From: Anaeramoeba flamelloides
Taxonomy: Eukaryota > Metamonada > Anaeramoebidae
Direction of reading: 5' to 3'
NCBI GenBank assembly: GCA_027625915.1
Contig: JANTQA010000076.1
Coordinates: forward strand, 1,426,001-1,490,000
Length of the DNA stretch: 64,000 bases
The translations under genes and the position numbers were made by a program. Of the stretch, positions 47,020 to 59,600 are shown in pieces; position 1 is the stretch's first letter; every line of letters begins with the position of its first letter. The notes beneath the pieces are model-generated. The model saw only the letters and a list, made by a program, of their open reading frames with translations. It was not told where the DNA came from and did not search any database.

Positions 47020-47760
47020 TTCCGTTAGGTTTTTTTTTATTTTTGAAATGAATCGAAAATCATATAAATTTTTGGTTTATTCCAAAAAGTGAAAAAAAAA
47101 ACGCCTTTAGCTTTTCCAGAATTTATAAGAATGGAGAAAAATAATATGATTTTTTGACCATTATTTTGAATTCTGGAAAAGCTAGGTACTCTACGGACAC
47201 TTTTGTAAGTTTTTTTATTTAATTTTTGAAATAAACAGAAATTTTTAGAAATTTTCGGTTTATCTCAAGAAGTAAAAAAAACTGGCAATTAGCTTTTCCA
47301 AAATTTAAAAAAAGAGTTAAAATCAAAGATTTTTCTCTATTCTTTTGAATTCTGGAAAACCACCGTTAGGTTTTTTTTTGAGTTTGAAAATTAAAAGGAA
47401 ATTTCGGAAATGTTTTTTTTATTCCTCAAATTAAAATAAACCTAGACACTTTACGGCACTCTTTTCGTTAGGTTTCCATGATTTTTCTGTTTATTTGGAA
47501 AATCGAGAGATTTTACTAATAAAACAGAAAACCACAAAAAAAGCTAGGCACTCTAAGGCACTTGTTGGGCACTTTTGTGAGGTTTTCCAGAATTCAAAGG
47601 AATTAAGTAAAATATATATTATTTTACTCAATTTCTTACAAATTCTGGAAAACCGCTATTAGGTTTTTTTTGATCCTTTTTGTAATCAAAAGAAAATTTA
47701 AAAAATTTTCTTTTCATTTCAAAAATTAAAAAAAACCTAGGCACTCTACGGACTATTTAT
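47020..47760. repeat. Interleaved direct and inverted repeat cluster
   Basis: Several short words recur in both orientations: GAATTCTGGAAAA or its inverse at about 47112, 47171, 47350, 47585 and 47640; CGTTAGGTTTTT-type words at about 47023, 47355 and 47645; CTAGGCACTCTACGG-type words at about 47183, 47440, 47552 and 47736. The spacing is about 300 bp for the largest period. It looks like several inverted-repeat units stacked or inserted into one another. No open frame is present. Confidence 0.65.
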
Positions 47761-48249
47761 CATCAGTAATTTTTTTGACCATATTGATTTTTTTTAGATA
47801 AGAAGAGTGTTTTCGAAACTATGAGCTATTATCCCTTCAAAAAAATATCCTAAAGTTGAATTTAACAAAAATTCATTGTCGCATCCATTTAAAAAATTTA
47901 CCGCAAAATAGATCTTTTTTCTCTACTAGAGACTTGAAAAAACACAAAACTATTTACAAAAATAAATATAACACCTTCAATATTGTTAAGAATTGGAATA
48001 TTGATTATATTGTGAATAAACTCGATTAATAAGGATGAAATGTTTAATTGAAGTAATAAGTTTGTCTAACTTGAAATTTTCAATTTTATTTTTTGATACT
48101 AGTGAATGAAGCAATCAAAAAAAAAAACCAAGATTTCAATTTGGAATTAAAGCACTATTTTCACGAAAATCAAATCTTCAAAATCGATATAAATAAAATT
48201 GTGTTTAATTTTTTTTTTATGAATAAAGAAGTATTTTGGTATGTAACAA
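47761..48249. other. Intergenic, no supported feature
   Basis: AT-rich; nothing recognised. Confidence 0.35.
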
Positions 48250-48756
48250 AATCTTTTTCAGTCAAAGGGGACCAGTTTTAACCAATAAATAGAACATATT
48301 CTATAAGCTTAATTCATTATTCTTCTTAAAATAAATTTTCAATTTTTAAATTTGATCATTTTTTCTAATTTTTTTTTTCAAAATCATTTTTTCTTTTTTG
48401 TTATCTTTTTTTTTTTAATTTTTTAAGAAGTAAATTTGAAAAAAAAAAAAAATCCATGAAATTTGAATTAAGATTAAGAAAATTGATTCTTTGTATTTTC
48501 TTTTAAAATTTATAAATTTACAATTAAAAAATCTTATTGTCAACAATTTTAATTTTCGAAAGAAAATGAGAAATTTTTTGTCCAAGATGTTTCAAGAAAA
48601 GGTTTATAATTTTTTTTTAAATATTTTAGTTGTTTGAACTTTATAGTTTATTCAGGTATTTCTTTTATGAATCCCAACTCTTTTCTGAATTTTTTTATTT
48701 CTCTTATTTCCAAAACAATCTTAGTTTGGTTGACTCTTAAAAAAGTATATTTTTTT

Positions 48757-51700
48757 ATCCCCATAAAAATAATTATCAAGTTGACAAAAAATTACAAAAA
48801 GTTGGATTATTAAATCAAATCATTTTTAAACAAAAATTTATTAAAATATTACAAGTTTTTAAATTAATAAATAAATATCCTATCGTAAGAGTAATGAAAA
48901 GGGGTACTAATAGAATCGTAATATGGGATAAATATGAAAATATTTTAAAAATTATAAAAACTATAAAAAACCAGTTCAAAATTATTCCAAAGGAGATGAC
49001 TATTCTTATTAATAATAAAAATAAAAAACAAATTACTAAATTTAATGGTAATAAAAAATTTAAAAATAAAAAAATTTTAAATTTAAAATTAATTTTTTCC
49101 TCCTTTAATATTAGAGGATTGAATAATTTTGATAAAAAAATTTTCTTGGAATCATTTTTAGTCAATAATGATATAGATATTTGTTTTCTCCAAGAGACAA
49201 AAACCAAAAATAAGCCAAATCTTAATATTTTTTTTGAAACAATTATTAAAAATAGTTATGGTGAAAAATAGGCCAAAGGTGGACTACAAATATTATTCAA
49301 AAAAATTTATATAAACTTTATTTCCGAAATTCAATATCCAGACCAAGATATTCAAATAATTCGTTTCATGGATATATTGTTTATTAATATATATTTAAGA
49401 GAAGATAGAAAAAAAGAACTAATAAAAATTATCCAAAAATTAATTATTCAATATTATAATTTTAAAACAATAATTCTAGGGGATTTTAATCTTACTGAAT
49501 TTGAGATTAAAAAACAAACACAACTAAAAAACTTTAAAATTATTCCAAATTCTTCAAATAGTAGAACAAATAATATTGACCATATATTAATTAATTTTAA
49601 AAATAAAAAAATTCAAAACTTTTCAAAAACAATTGATTACAATTAATCTGACAATAAAATGATAATCAATAATATCAATATTAAAACAGATTGGAATATT
49701 AAAAAAAAAATTAAAATTTTAAAGAATAATACTTTTCAAAAAGAATTTACTCAGTATTTCACTGAAAAAAATTTCAGTTTAAATACAAAACATAAAAAAA
49801 TTTAAAACTAAATTTATCAAATACACAGATATAATTTATAAAGAAAACAAAAATGATTATAAAAATGCACCATTAATTAAAAACATTTTAAGTAACTCAA
49901 ATTTAATTCATCGTATCAAAAAAATAAATAAAGAAGCTTGGAATAAATTCATAGATGAAATAAACTTAGAATTTAATCAAAACAAAAATTTTTGGAAAAA
50001 AATTAATTCAATTAGGTCAAAAAAAATGAAAATGATTCTAAACAATAAAAATATGATTAAAGAATATTTTGGTTATATTTAAAAAAACTCAATTAAACCA
50101 AATAAAAAGATTTTAGATTATATTAAAAATTTAAAAATAAATAATTTAAAAGAGTTTAAAATTAATATATATTTTTTTTTTTCCATTAAAGAGCGGGTAC
50201 TAAAAGTCCACCTGTTTGCCAGAATCCCTAATTTGAATTAGAGATATTGTTGAACCAAGTGAGAGCTGGTCATTTCTCCCAAAAATCGGATCCGCTCCAT
50301 AAATTGAGAGGGATTTTGTTCCAATTCCGTTCAGTTTTATAATAGTCAAAAAGATTCAATTCGGCAAAACAATTTCCTCAAAGAATTAGTGGCTCTAAGA
50401 AGCATAAGCCCGATTTTTAATTAAAATTACACCGTGGTGGCTATTTGAGAAAATGGTAAACAATAAGAAATAATGGTTAAGGGAATAGAACCCCGGCCTT
50501 CAGATTGTACACTAGGCTGTGTTGCCACTTGCCCATACAGGTTCTCTAAAATTAATATATTTTTTCCAATTGAAAGTATTTCAAACATTATAAAAAATTT
50601 AAAAAATAAATCAGTAAAAGGATTTCAAAAAATTGAGAATTTAAAATATATTATTAATGAAGAAAATTTCTCTCATATAAATCCAATTGGAAATCAAAAT
50701 TATAAAAAATATCTTATTACAATTCAAAAAATCTTTAATAATTGGTTAATTAACCCTACTAATAATATTATTGAATATATTAAAAAAAGATCAATTTTAT
50801 TTATTCATAAAAAAGGAAATGAAAAGGGGTAGCTTTAAATTATCGGCCAATTTCAATTAATCAAAGTTTACTAAGATTATTTTTAAAAATGTTATATAAA
50901 CTAATTGAACCTTGTTGGGAATTTATTCATAAATCACAATTTGATTTCGAAAAAATATGATACTCGAATTGCAGTCTTAAATTTCTTAAATACTTATAAT
51001 AAGATAAAATCAAATAATGTAAATAAAAATGATAAAACTTATATTATAATGATTGATATAGCAAAATTTTTTGACTCAATCAATTATAAAATAATTAGAA
51101 AAACAATAAAAAAATTTATTCTAAATAAAATTATCAAAAATTTTTTATTTAAAATATTATCAAGGAGAAGGGCTTGGTAAATTCCAAGGAGACCCCTTAT
51201 CTTCTATTTTATTTGCTCTTATTTCGCATTTTCTTTTATTAAAAATTATACCTTTAACAAATCATTGTCAAATGTTTGCAGATGATTTAATCCTAATTAT
51301 AAAAGGAAATAAAATCCAAATAAACCAAAAATTAAATTCAATATATTAAATTATTATTCAATTTGGATTAAAACCAAATAAAGATAAAACAGTTATATCA
51401 AAAGATTTAAAAAAAATTAAATATTTGGGTATTTATTTAGATAAAATTGTACATATAGTTTATAATTTAAAAAAATCTAAAGAAACATATAATAACTACA
51501 AACAATTATTCAATAACAATTTTCTGAATAATAGTTTAAAAATTAAATTATTTATATCTTTTATATTAAGTCAATTAACATATGGATTAGAAATTTTTAA
51601 TTATCAAATAACAACGAAAAATTATTTAAATTCTTGGATTAATTCATGTATTACTGAAATATGCAAAATAAACAGAAATACACCAATTCTCATTTACAAA

Positions 51701-52360
51701 ACAGAATTTAAAATTGAAAATATGATAATTTCAGCAAATAAAAAGAAATTCAAATTAAAAAATAAATTAGGAAATTTAAATCCACCTTATTTAGAAAAAT
51801 TAATAAAATTTAATCAAAGAATAAATAATAAAATCAACTGGTATTCAAAAGATTTAAAAGAATTAAAAAATGAAATATATAAGTACACATTCAATGAATT
51901 ACTGGATTCCAAAAGTTGGAAGGTCCAAAATTATTTCACAATAATCAAAAATCAAAAATATTTATTTAAAACTCAAAAATATTTGAGTTATCCGTCAAGT
52001 TCAACAATTCTAAAATTCAGATCGTTTACTAACTGCTTATTAGATATTACTATGTAATTAATAAAAATTCAAATAAATTTTGTCCTTTATGTTCAAAATA
52101 TGAACAAAAGGAAATTATAGAAAATATTGATCATTTTTTATGGGTCTGTCCTTCCTATAAAAAAGATAGATTAATGTTTTATAACAAACTAAAAGAAATA
52201 AATCTTATTGAACTAATTTCAAATCAAGACAGTTTCAAATTATTTTCCTTAATTAATAATCGTGAAATCTATGATTTTACGCTTAAATTCCTGAAAGGGA
52301 ATTTAAGTCTAAGGGCAACTAGAGTGTAATCTACACTTCTTCAATAATAATAAAAAAAAA
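48757..52360 (+). mobile_element. Degenerate non-LTR retrotransposon (LINE), endonuclease plus reverse transcriptase
   Basis: The element is about 3.6 kb including a SINE insertion. AP-type endonuclease motifs come first: FNIRGL and CFLQETKT (about 49100-49205), ILGDFN (about 49475) and IDHIL (about 49577). Reverse transcriptase follows: LNYRPIS (about 50835), MIDIAKFFDS (about 51050), QGDPLSSILFA (about 51198), FADDLILI (about 51280) and YLGIYL (about 51423). A C-terminal zinc-knuckle-like CPLC...H...C motif (about 52083-52155) precedes the stop near 52327 and a poly-A tail. The target duplication AAAAAAGTATATTTTT is present at 48739-48754 and 52361-52376. In-frame stops (for example after SYGEK near 49269 and before SDNKMI near 49645) and frameshifts (near 50828 and 51178) make it inactive. 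The element reaches or nearly reaches its 5' end. It is an APE-type clade; the exact clade is not assigned. Confidence 0.9.
50171..50546 (-). mobile_element. tRNA-like SINE inserted in the LINE
   Basis: TAAAATTAATATAT occurs on both sides (50157-50170 and 50547-50560), a 14-bp target duplication. Read on the minus strand it starts near 50546 and ends in a poly-A tail at about 50171-50182. It carries a B-box GGTTCTATTCC (50492-50482) and an A-box-like TGGCAACACAGC (50527-50516). The spacing is shorter than in a true tRNA, so the head is tRNA-like but rearranged. The base composition is far less AT-biased than its surroundings. No other copy was seen in this window. Confidence 0.7.
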
Positions 52361-52412
52361 AAAAAAGTATATTTTTCATTTTTGGGTAGAAACATTTGAG
52401 TGGAATGAAATT

Positions 52413-53661
52413 TTTGACTTAGGACAATACCAAACAAGAGGGATAAATTTATTTTAAAATATAGTTATTAAACTTAATCGCCATAAAACTAATTAAATAT
52501 TCAAAATCAAAATATTATCTATCAATTTTTAATATTAATTCAATTTGTTAATTTGTAAGGTATTCCATTAATAAACGATTTTAAATTTTCTCATCTCGAT
52601 TGTATCTAATATTTTTTAGGTATGGTAATTGGTGTTTATTATTGTTCTTTTTGATTGAAAAACTATTTTTTGGAAGAGATTTAATATCAATAAATTTTCG
52701 AAATAAAAGCATATAACAACATTTTATTATTTAAAAAATGCTTTAATCTTTACTATATTTCCTATTTTTTTATTGAAATTGTTGTAATTCATTTTTGTCA
52801 AAAAAAGATTTCAATTTTTTTTTCATTTTTTGGAAATATTTTAGCTGATCTATTTTGGAATAAATCTCTAATGTACTATTTTTTCAATCAAAATTAATAT
52901 TTCTTCTAATTTGGTATCATGAATTTAAGAATGGATCCACCGAAAAAGAAAATAATCTTTTCTGAAATAAAAAAAAAAACAAATTTCCCACTTTTTTGGA
53001 AACACATTACAATTTACAATTAATTTTGAAACAATTAACTATCCCAACAAAAAAAAGTCTAAAAGAATATTAGAATTCAAATAAAAACATTAGACATGAT
53101 CTGAAAGTAAAAAAACAATAAAAAATTAAAAATTATTTTTTTAAATATTGATGATTTGAACTAATATATGTGGTTTTATTTTTAATATTATATTATTAAT
53201 AATTTAAATATAACTTTAATATAATTAGTTCGATATTAAAGATTATTTCAAATAACCCGAAAAAAACAAATGGAAATGAATTAAAATTAAAAAAGAAAAA
53301 AGAGAGAATAAAAAAAAATTCGAAATAAGAAATTATTTGTTCCCAAAATATTGTAATGTATTATTTTTCTTCTTTGTTTTTCTATTTTATTTTGCTCTTT
53401 TATGTTCTTCCAATATTAATTAAATAAAATTTATGTTTTGATTTTTTTGAGAACACATGATTTCCCTTTAATATAAACATCAGATTGTTTTTTGGAAAAG
53501 TGATTTTTTTAAAAAAAAAAATTCAAAATAATCTAAAAATTGAATACTAATCCAAATTTTTTTTTTTTTTTGAATTAAAATTTTAACAATAACTTTTTAA
53601 TGAATACCAAAACATCAATTTTAGGAAAATACTTTAAACATAATTTTATTCCGACCCTTTC
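52413..53661. other. Intergenic, 3' side of the RhoGEF gene
   Basis: AT-rich with no gene. The first part continues the AT-rich flank of X copy 3. Confidence 0.35.
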
Positions 53662-56600
53662 TTATTTTTTCTTCCCCTTATCACCCTTCTTCTCCTTCCC
53701 GTTCTCCTTCCCCTCCCTCTCTTTCTTCTTCTCATTTCTCTTCTCACCCCTTTTCTTCCCCTCCTTTTTCTTCTCATCTCCCTTCACACTCTTCTTCACC
53801 TCCCTTTTCTCATCTCCCTTCCCACCCTTCTTCTTCACCTCCTTTTTCTCATTCCTCATCTCACTCTTCTTCTTCTCCTTCCTCTTCTCATTCACCTTCT
53901 CACCCTTCTTCTTCTCACCCTTGCGTTCCACCTCCACCTTCTTACCCCCCATCACATTTTCTTCGTCTTCGCCACCCTCGCTATTGGAAGAAATTGTAGA
54001 TTCTTCTTGTTCATTTTGGTTCTCTAGATCTTCAATAGATTTAATTCTATTCTGAATTGCTTCCATCCATTTAAATAATTGGTTTCTTGTTTTACATTTC
54101 AAAATATAAACACGGTTGCTGGTAACAAGATCAAAGGCAAATTTTTTTTCTAATATAAATTTATTATTAACCCTAATTTCATATTTACAAAAAGTTAAAT
54201 CGATGATTTCTGTAATATTATCTTGATCTTTTTCATTTTTGTAAAATAATAAATGGTTTGCATGTAAAACAACATATCTTTTTTTCCATTCTTTTAAAAA
54301 ATTTCCTGAATGTTTATATATATAACCCCGCTTAAATGTTTCTTCCCCCATCTCATTATCTTCAAATAGATTTTTATATTTCTCCCTTAAGGGATTCGGC
54401 GAATTTATTGATAACTTTCTCAAAGAAATTTTTTTTGAGCGTTGCCTTGTTAATTCTCCTTCCTTACGTTTGCTTTCATTGTTGTTGCCTTCTAAATCAT
54501 CATTTTCATCATCGCTTGTTTCATAAATTCCCCTGAGTTTTTTTTCTTCTTCTAATCTTGATCTTAAAAGTCGATAAATTTGTTTTCTTAATACAGAAAT
54601 CCATTTCAATGTATGTTCCAATTTTTTACTTGAAAAATAATAAATTCGATTAGGTGTTAAAATTTCTAATCCATTTTTATAATTAGGATTAAATACCACA
54701 CTGCAGGTACCTATAAAGATAGTTTTTGATAAATTTGAAATGGGAGTTTCTTGTTCGTCCTATTTAAATTAATTCATAAATTATATTAATTAGATGTTTA
54801 GAAATTTGTCGGATCTTTTCTTATATTTTTAACAAAATATTCTTAATTATTATATTAAAAAATCACAGTATCACACCACCTCTTTCTTATAATAGCTAGG
54901 AAGAGGTAACAATAATTATTTCCTTCCTTTTCTAAATTGGGTAAGGCCGAGAAAGAATTTTTGAAATTATTATACCTTTCTTATATAATATGGATTTTAC
55001 TATAACTCAATTGAAATCTTTCAAAGATTTGGATTACTTTCCCCCCTTATTTTTTATATCTTTCTACAGTTATTGCAGTTTACTTATGGTATTAAAAAGA
55101 GATTTTGTTTTTAAAAAAATAGAAAAAGCACAATTTAACACCAAGAAAGTTTGATCAATCTCAAATTATTTTGAGTTTTTATAATTTCATGGAAAAATAG
55201 ATAATTACCAAATCAAATACATACTTACATTAAAACTTTATTTATAAAAAAGAGCTGAAATAAACTTAATTTCAAAATTCTGGAAACAGTTGAAACAGTT
55301 TAAAGATAAACAATACTATACATTTTGCATTCAATTTAAAAATAATCTTGAATTTTTTAAAAAAATTAAAATCATTTTTTCATCTTGTTTTGTTTTCATT
55401 TCTTTTTTTCCAATTACGTAATCTTTTTCGTTAGATCTGAGAAATTTTTTTCTAATGGTTGATAGAAGGTTAGTGTTAAGTTTGTTTAGACAGATAAACG
55501 TAGTTGGTGATACCTTATCATTAAATCGATCAATAATTGTTGGTGAAATTTCAACAAATTTATCAATAATAATAATTTTTTCCGATCGTTTCATCATTTT
55601 GGACACACTCAATTTTGATTTTTTCATTTTATATTTTTTTCTTTTTCTTTTGATGAAAAGGTGTTACAAATAAAAACATTAATACTGGGGTAACTTAAGC
55701 GTGGTTTAATATTATATTTTGAAAAATATAAAAAATGGGAGTTTTTGTTTTACTCTATTTTTGAATTTGAGTGACTCAAAATTTTTGGAATGGGATTTCG
55801 AAACAATAATTTAATGAATCATAAGTTTCCCCAACACTTTAAAATTAGATCGAAATTAGTTTACAAATACTATAGGAATAGAGATGAATGGGGAGAAAAT
55901 AGTTGAATAAAGGGAAAAGACAACTTAGATTTTCATTAGAACATTTCAAATACAAATTACTAGTTTATTTAACACAAAGTTTAAAAAAAATTATTTTCAT
56001 TTTTTCAAATAATTAGGGAAAATTAATAATATATATATTTAGTTCAAAAATGAGAAGATTACTAGTTCAGTCGATTACTATTTGTTGCATAATAAACGGA
56101 ACAAAATTTTCATTCACCTTTCCAAAAAAGATTTTTAAATCATCTAACATTTCAAATTTTTAATTCTTAAAACCAGTTTAAATTATTAATTTCCCTTTTT
56201 AGAATTTAGTTCTTCGGTGATTTATTATAATTCTTAGAAGTGTGATTTTTTTGGAAAGTTAAATGAAAATTTTGATCTTTTTATTTTGCAATTAACAGTA
56301 TCTTTAATTTGTATTTTTTTTTTACTAATTTATCGAGTCTTAATAAATTTAAAAAATATTTCTGAAAATATCTTTGACAACTCAAAAACATAAGATATAT
56401 TATTTTTTGCCAATATAAATTATAAATTTATATTCAAACTAACAGCTAAGTTCTTAAATGACTGCTTCCATAAAAGAACAATAGACCACGATTCAATCGA
56501 GGATATAAACAAATAAAAAAAAACAAAGAAAAGATTTATTATTTTTTTTCTGCTTAACAAAAAATGGTTATAATAAACCACTGATCAATCACTTTTTTTT

Positions 56601-59600
56601 TTTTAGTTTTTTTTGATTTTTTAACTCAGTTTTTAAAGAATGAACCAAAAATAAATTTTGACTCAATATTTTTACAATTTTTTAATTTTTTTTTCTCACC
56701 AATTTTTTTTTTTTGCTTTTTAAAACATTAAGATAATTTGGTATATGTATGTCCTTTTCCGTGAATAATTGTGAAATCTATGATTTTAGAATTAAATTTT
56801 CTTTCAGAAATTCAAGTAAGAGAACACCTAGAGTGTAATTTACACTTGTTCAATAATAATTATATGTCCTTTCCAGTAACAAAACTTAATTCAACTCTGA
56901 AACAATAGAATCACATTTAATATATAACTTTTTTATTTTGTAACGGACATTTTTTTCTGACAATGAATATTTTTATATTAGTTGCCTATCAAATCAGATC
57001 TTTGATCCAGAGACAAATAAAGTCCGAAAATTTGATATTATTTTACAAAATATTTTTTAAGATTTGAATTCATTTTATTTGTTATGATTATGATTTTCAT
57101 TGTTCATGTTGATTTTTAAATAATTTTTAAACAATTTTTTTAATTTATTATGTTTGGTTTGTTTAAATAATATTACATAATAGAATATTAGTATCTATTA
57201 TGATTAAAAGGTTAGTTATTTTATTGTAATTATATTTATTAATCTAAAATATAAAACAAAATATAAATAATCAATTTTAAACTTAAACATGAAAATTAGT
57301 GTGAAAAGAAAAATACGGATAAAAAAAAAAAACACTTGATCGAGTGAATAAGAAACAAAATATTTGAAAACACTAAAACAACAGAAGAAATAGAAAAAAC
57401 CCCATCTAATCAATATTAATTAAAATAAAAAATAATCCTTATTAGCCCAATTTTTTGAAATAATTTCATTGTTAAAATATTTTGTGTAAATAATTCTTTC
57501 AATATAGTATAATTTGTAAAATATTTTTCAATTTGTTTCATAGTATTTCAATTTTGAAATTGTGAAAAATTTTTTATATTTGTAATAAAAACCGAAAAAA
57601 TGAAAAATATTTGTTTTTGAAAGTGAAAATGTGATATTTTGAAATAAACATAAATAAATAAAAAAAAAAAAAAAAAAATGGGGGGAGAATAAAAAACAAA
57701 TTAATTACGTTTTGATATTTGAAAATCAATAAGTTTTCTTTTAATAAAATCAAGAAGGAAGGTTTTATATCATGTATTTTTGTTGGTGAATGTTTCATTA
57801 AATAGCCACCTTTTTTTGATTTTTGATGAAATTTTTCCATAGACCATTTTTTCTCTTTTAGAAAATCAATTTCACGATTTTGAGAGCAAAGTTCAGGATT
57901 ATTTATTTCTTTAATAGTTCTTGTTTTAAATACTTCCATTCTCTTGTTTTTTAAACGGTCAAAGGAAGTTATCCATTCTAATTTTTCAATTTTTGAATCA
58001 AAATAAAATGTTGTGCCAATAGAAAATTCTTCATCATCTTCAAAAAGTGTCCAATCCCGTATTGTAAACCCGAATAATTTCGTTGGTTCTTCTTGATTAG
58101 TGTTATTGTTATTTTTACTTTCATCGTCATCACTGTCGTTATTATTTTGATCATCAATTTCAATACTATATTCTAAAGCATCCAAAATATATGTTTCAAG
58201 ATCTAATTCAATTTGATTTAATAATTTTAATTTTTTTGCTTTTTTTGAAATAATTAATAAATCATTAAATAAATGAAGATAGCATTTCATTATTTTTTTG
58301 CTATTTTTAAGTTTGATGAATGCAGTCCCCTCTCTTAAAAATCTTCTTGATGGAATTACAATATCAGATAAACCTGAAATTTTACTCTGTATTTTAAATG
58401 TTTCTGCCATTTGATCAGCTTCTCTCTTTTTTTCATTACAATACATTGCGATTTCTTGCACTTTAGTAAGTGATTCTTTTAAATTTCCATAATCTGGATG
58501 TTTTTTATGTGTATGTTTTACCAGATCTTGCAAAAGCATTACATATCTGCATGTATGTATTTATATATATATATATGGAGGGATGTGTGAGTGTGTGTGT
58601 TAAAATAATGTAAAATTTTTAAAATTAAATAATAATAGAAATGAATTTTATTAATATTAAAATTTTATTTATTGTTATTCAATTAAGTAAAAGAGGTATT
58701 TAAATTAATAAAATAGTATTTAAGACACTTGGATTTATTATAGATTTTAAAAAAAATTTAATGTATCTCTTTATTTTTTTACAATATATCAATATTTGAT
58801 AGTCATTATTCTTTAAAAAAAAAAATGTGTGAATCATCCAAAATCTTTGTTATAATTTTTAAAGAGAGTATATTATACAGAATATTATAAAATATGATTT
58901 TTTTTTTAAAAAGAATTTTTCTTAGTCATTACAATTTTAATAAAAAAGTAAATTAAAAAAATATGGGATTCTCATTAATAATGTAAACCATTTTCCAGTA
59001 AAAGGGATCCGGTTGTAATGGGTGAATTATACGTGTTTAAAGTGTTTGTATAGATATTAGAAGAAAAAATATTATTTTGGAAATTTTCAATATTGAAATC
59101 ATTTTTTCACCATTTTTACACATTTTTGTTTTTTTTTTCGATTTTTTTTTGACACGTAATTCAGTTGAAAAAAATTTTTTTTATTGCAAGAACAATAGTC
59201 ACTTGGTAAAAACGTGTTATTCTAAGGTTATTGAAACTATTGAAATGATTGTTGAGAAATAATATTGACTTCTATTGCAATTTTATTCAATCTTTGATCT
59301 TGGTATTTGAATAATAAATGTGAAAAATTTTCACTTCATTTTCATTTCCTTTTTGAAATAGAGACCATAAATCCCAACCTATTTCGTTTGGGGACTTAAT
59401 TTCGAAAAGGAAAGTATGGAAAATGAAGTAAAAATTGTTCCCTAATTATTATTCAAATACCAATAGGAGATCAAAATAAACATTCTTGTTTTTCTCAATG
59501 GTACCCTAAGAATTTGAGTTTTTCAATTTTTAAGAAAATCTATTGATTAATTAGTTTTATTTCAGATGGATATCCACAATTCTTAGATGTATATTATTCT

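Larger units (their letters stand above)
48250..52412 (+). mobile_element. X-family DNA element, copy 3, split by a LINE
   Basis: The left part (48250-48756) starts TTTTTCAGTCAAAGGGGACC and matches copies 1 and 2. The right tip (52361-52412) has CATTTTTGGGTAGAAACATT, matching the other right ends. The LINE lies between, and the element without it is about 560 bp. Confidence 0.75.

Noticed and set aside
50482-50527. A true tRNA gene
   Set aside because: Box spacing is too short, no full cloverleaf is found, and the segment is flanked by target duplications and a poly-A tail, so it is a SINE head.
50473-50560. An apparent N-terminal extension of the reverse transcriptase frame
   Set aside because: It reads through the antisense SINE and its target duplication; it is not part of the LINE protein.
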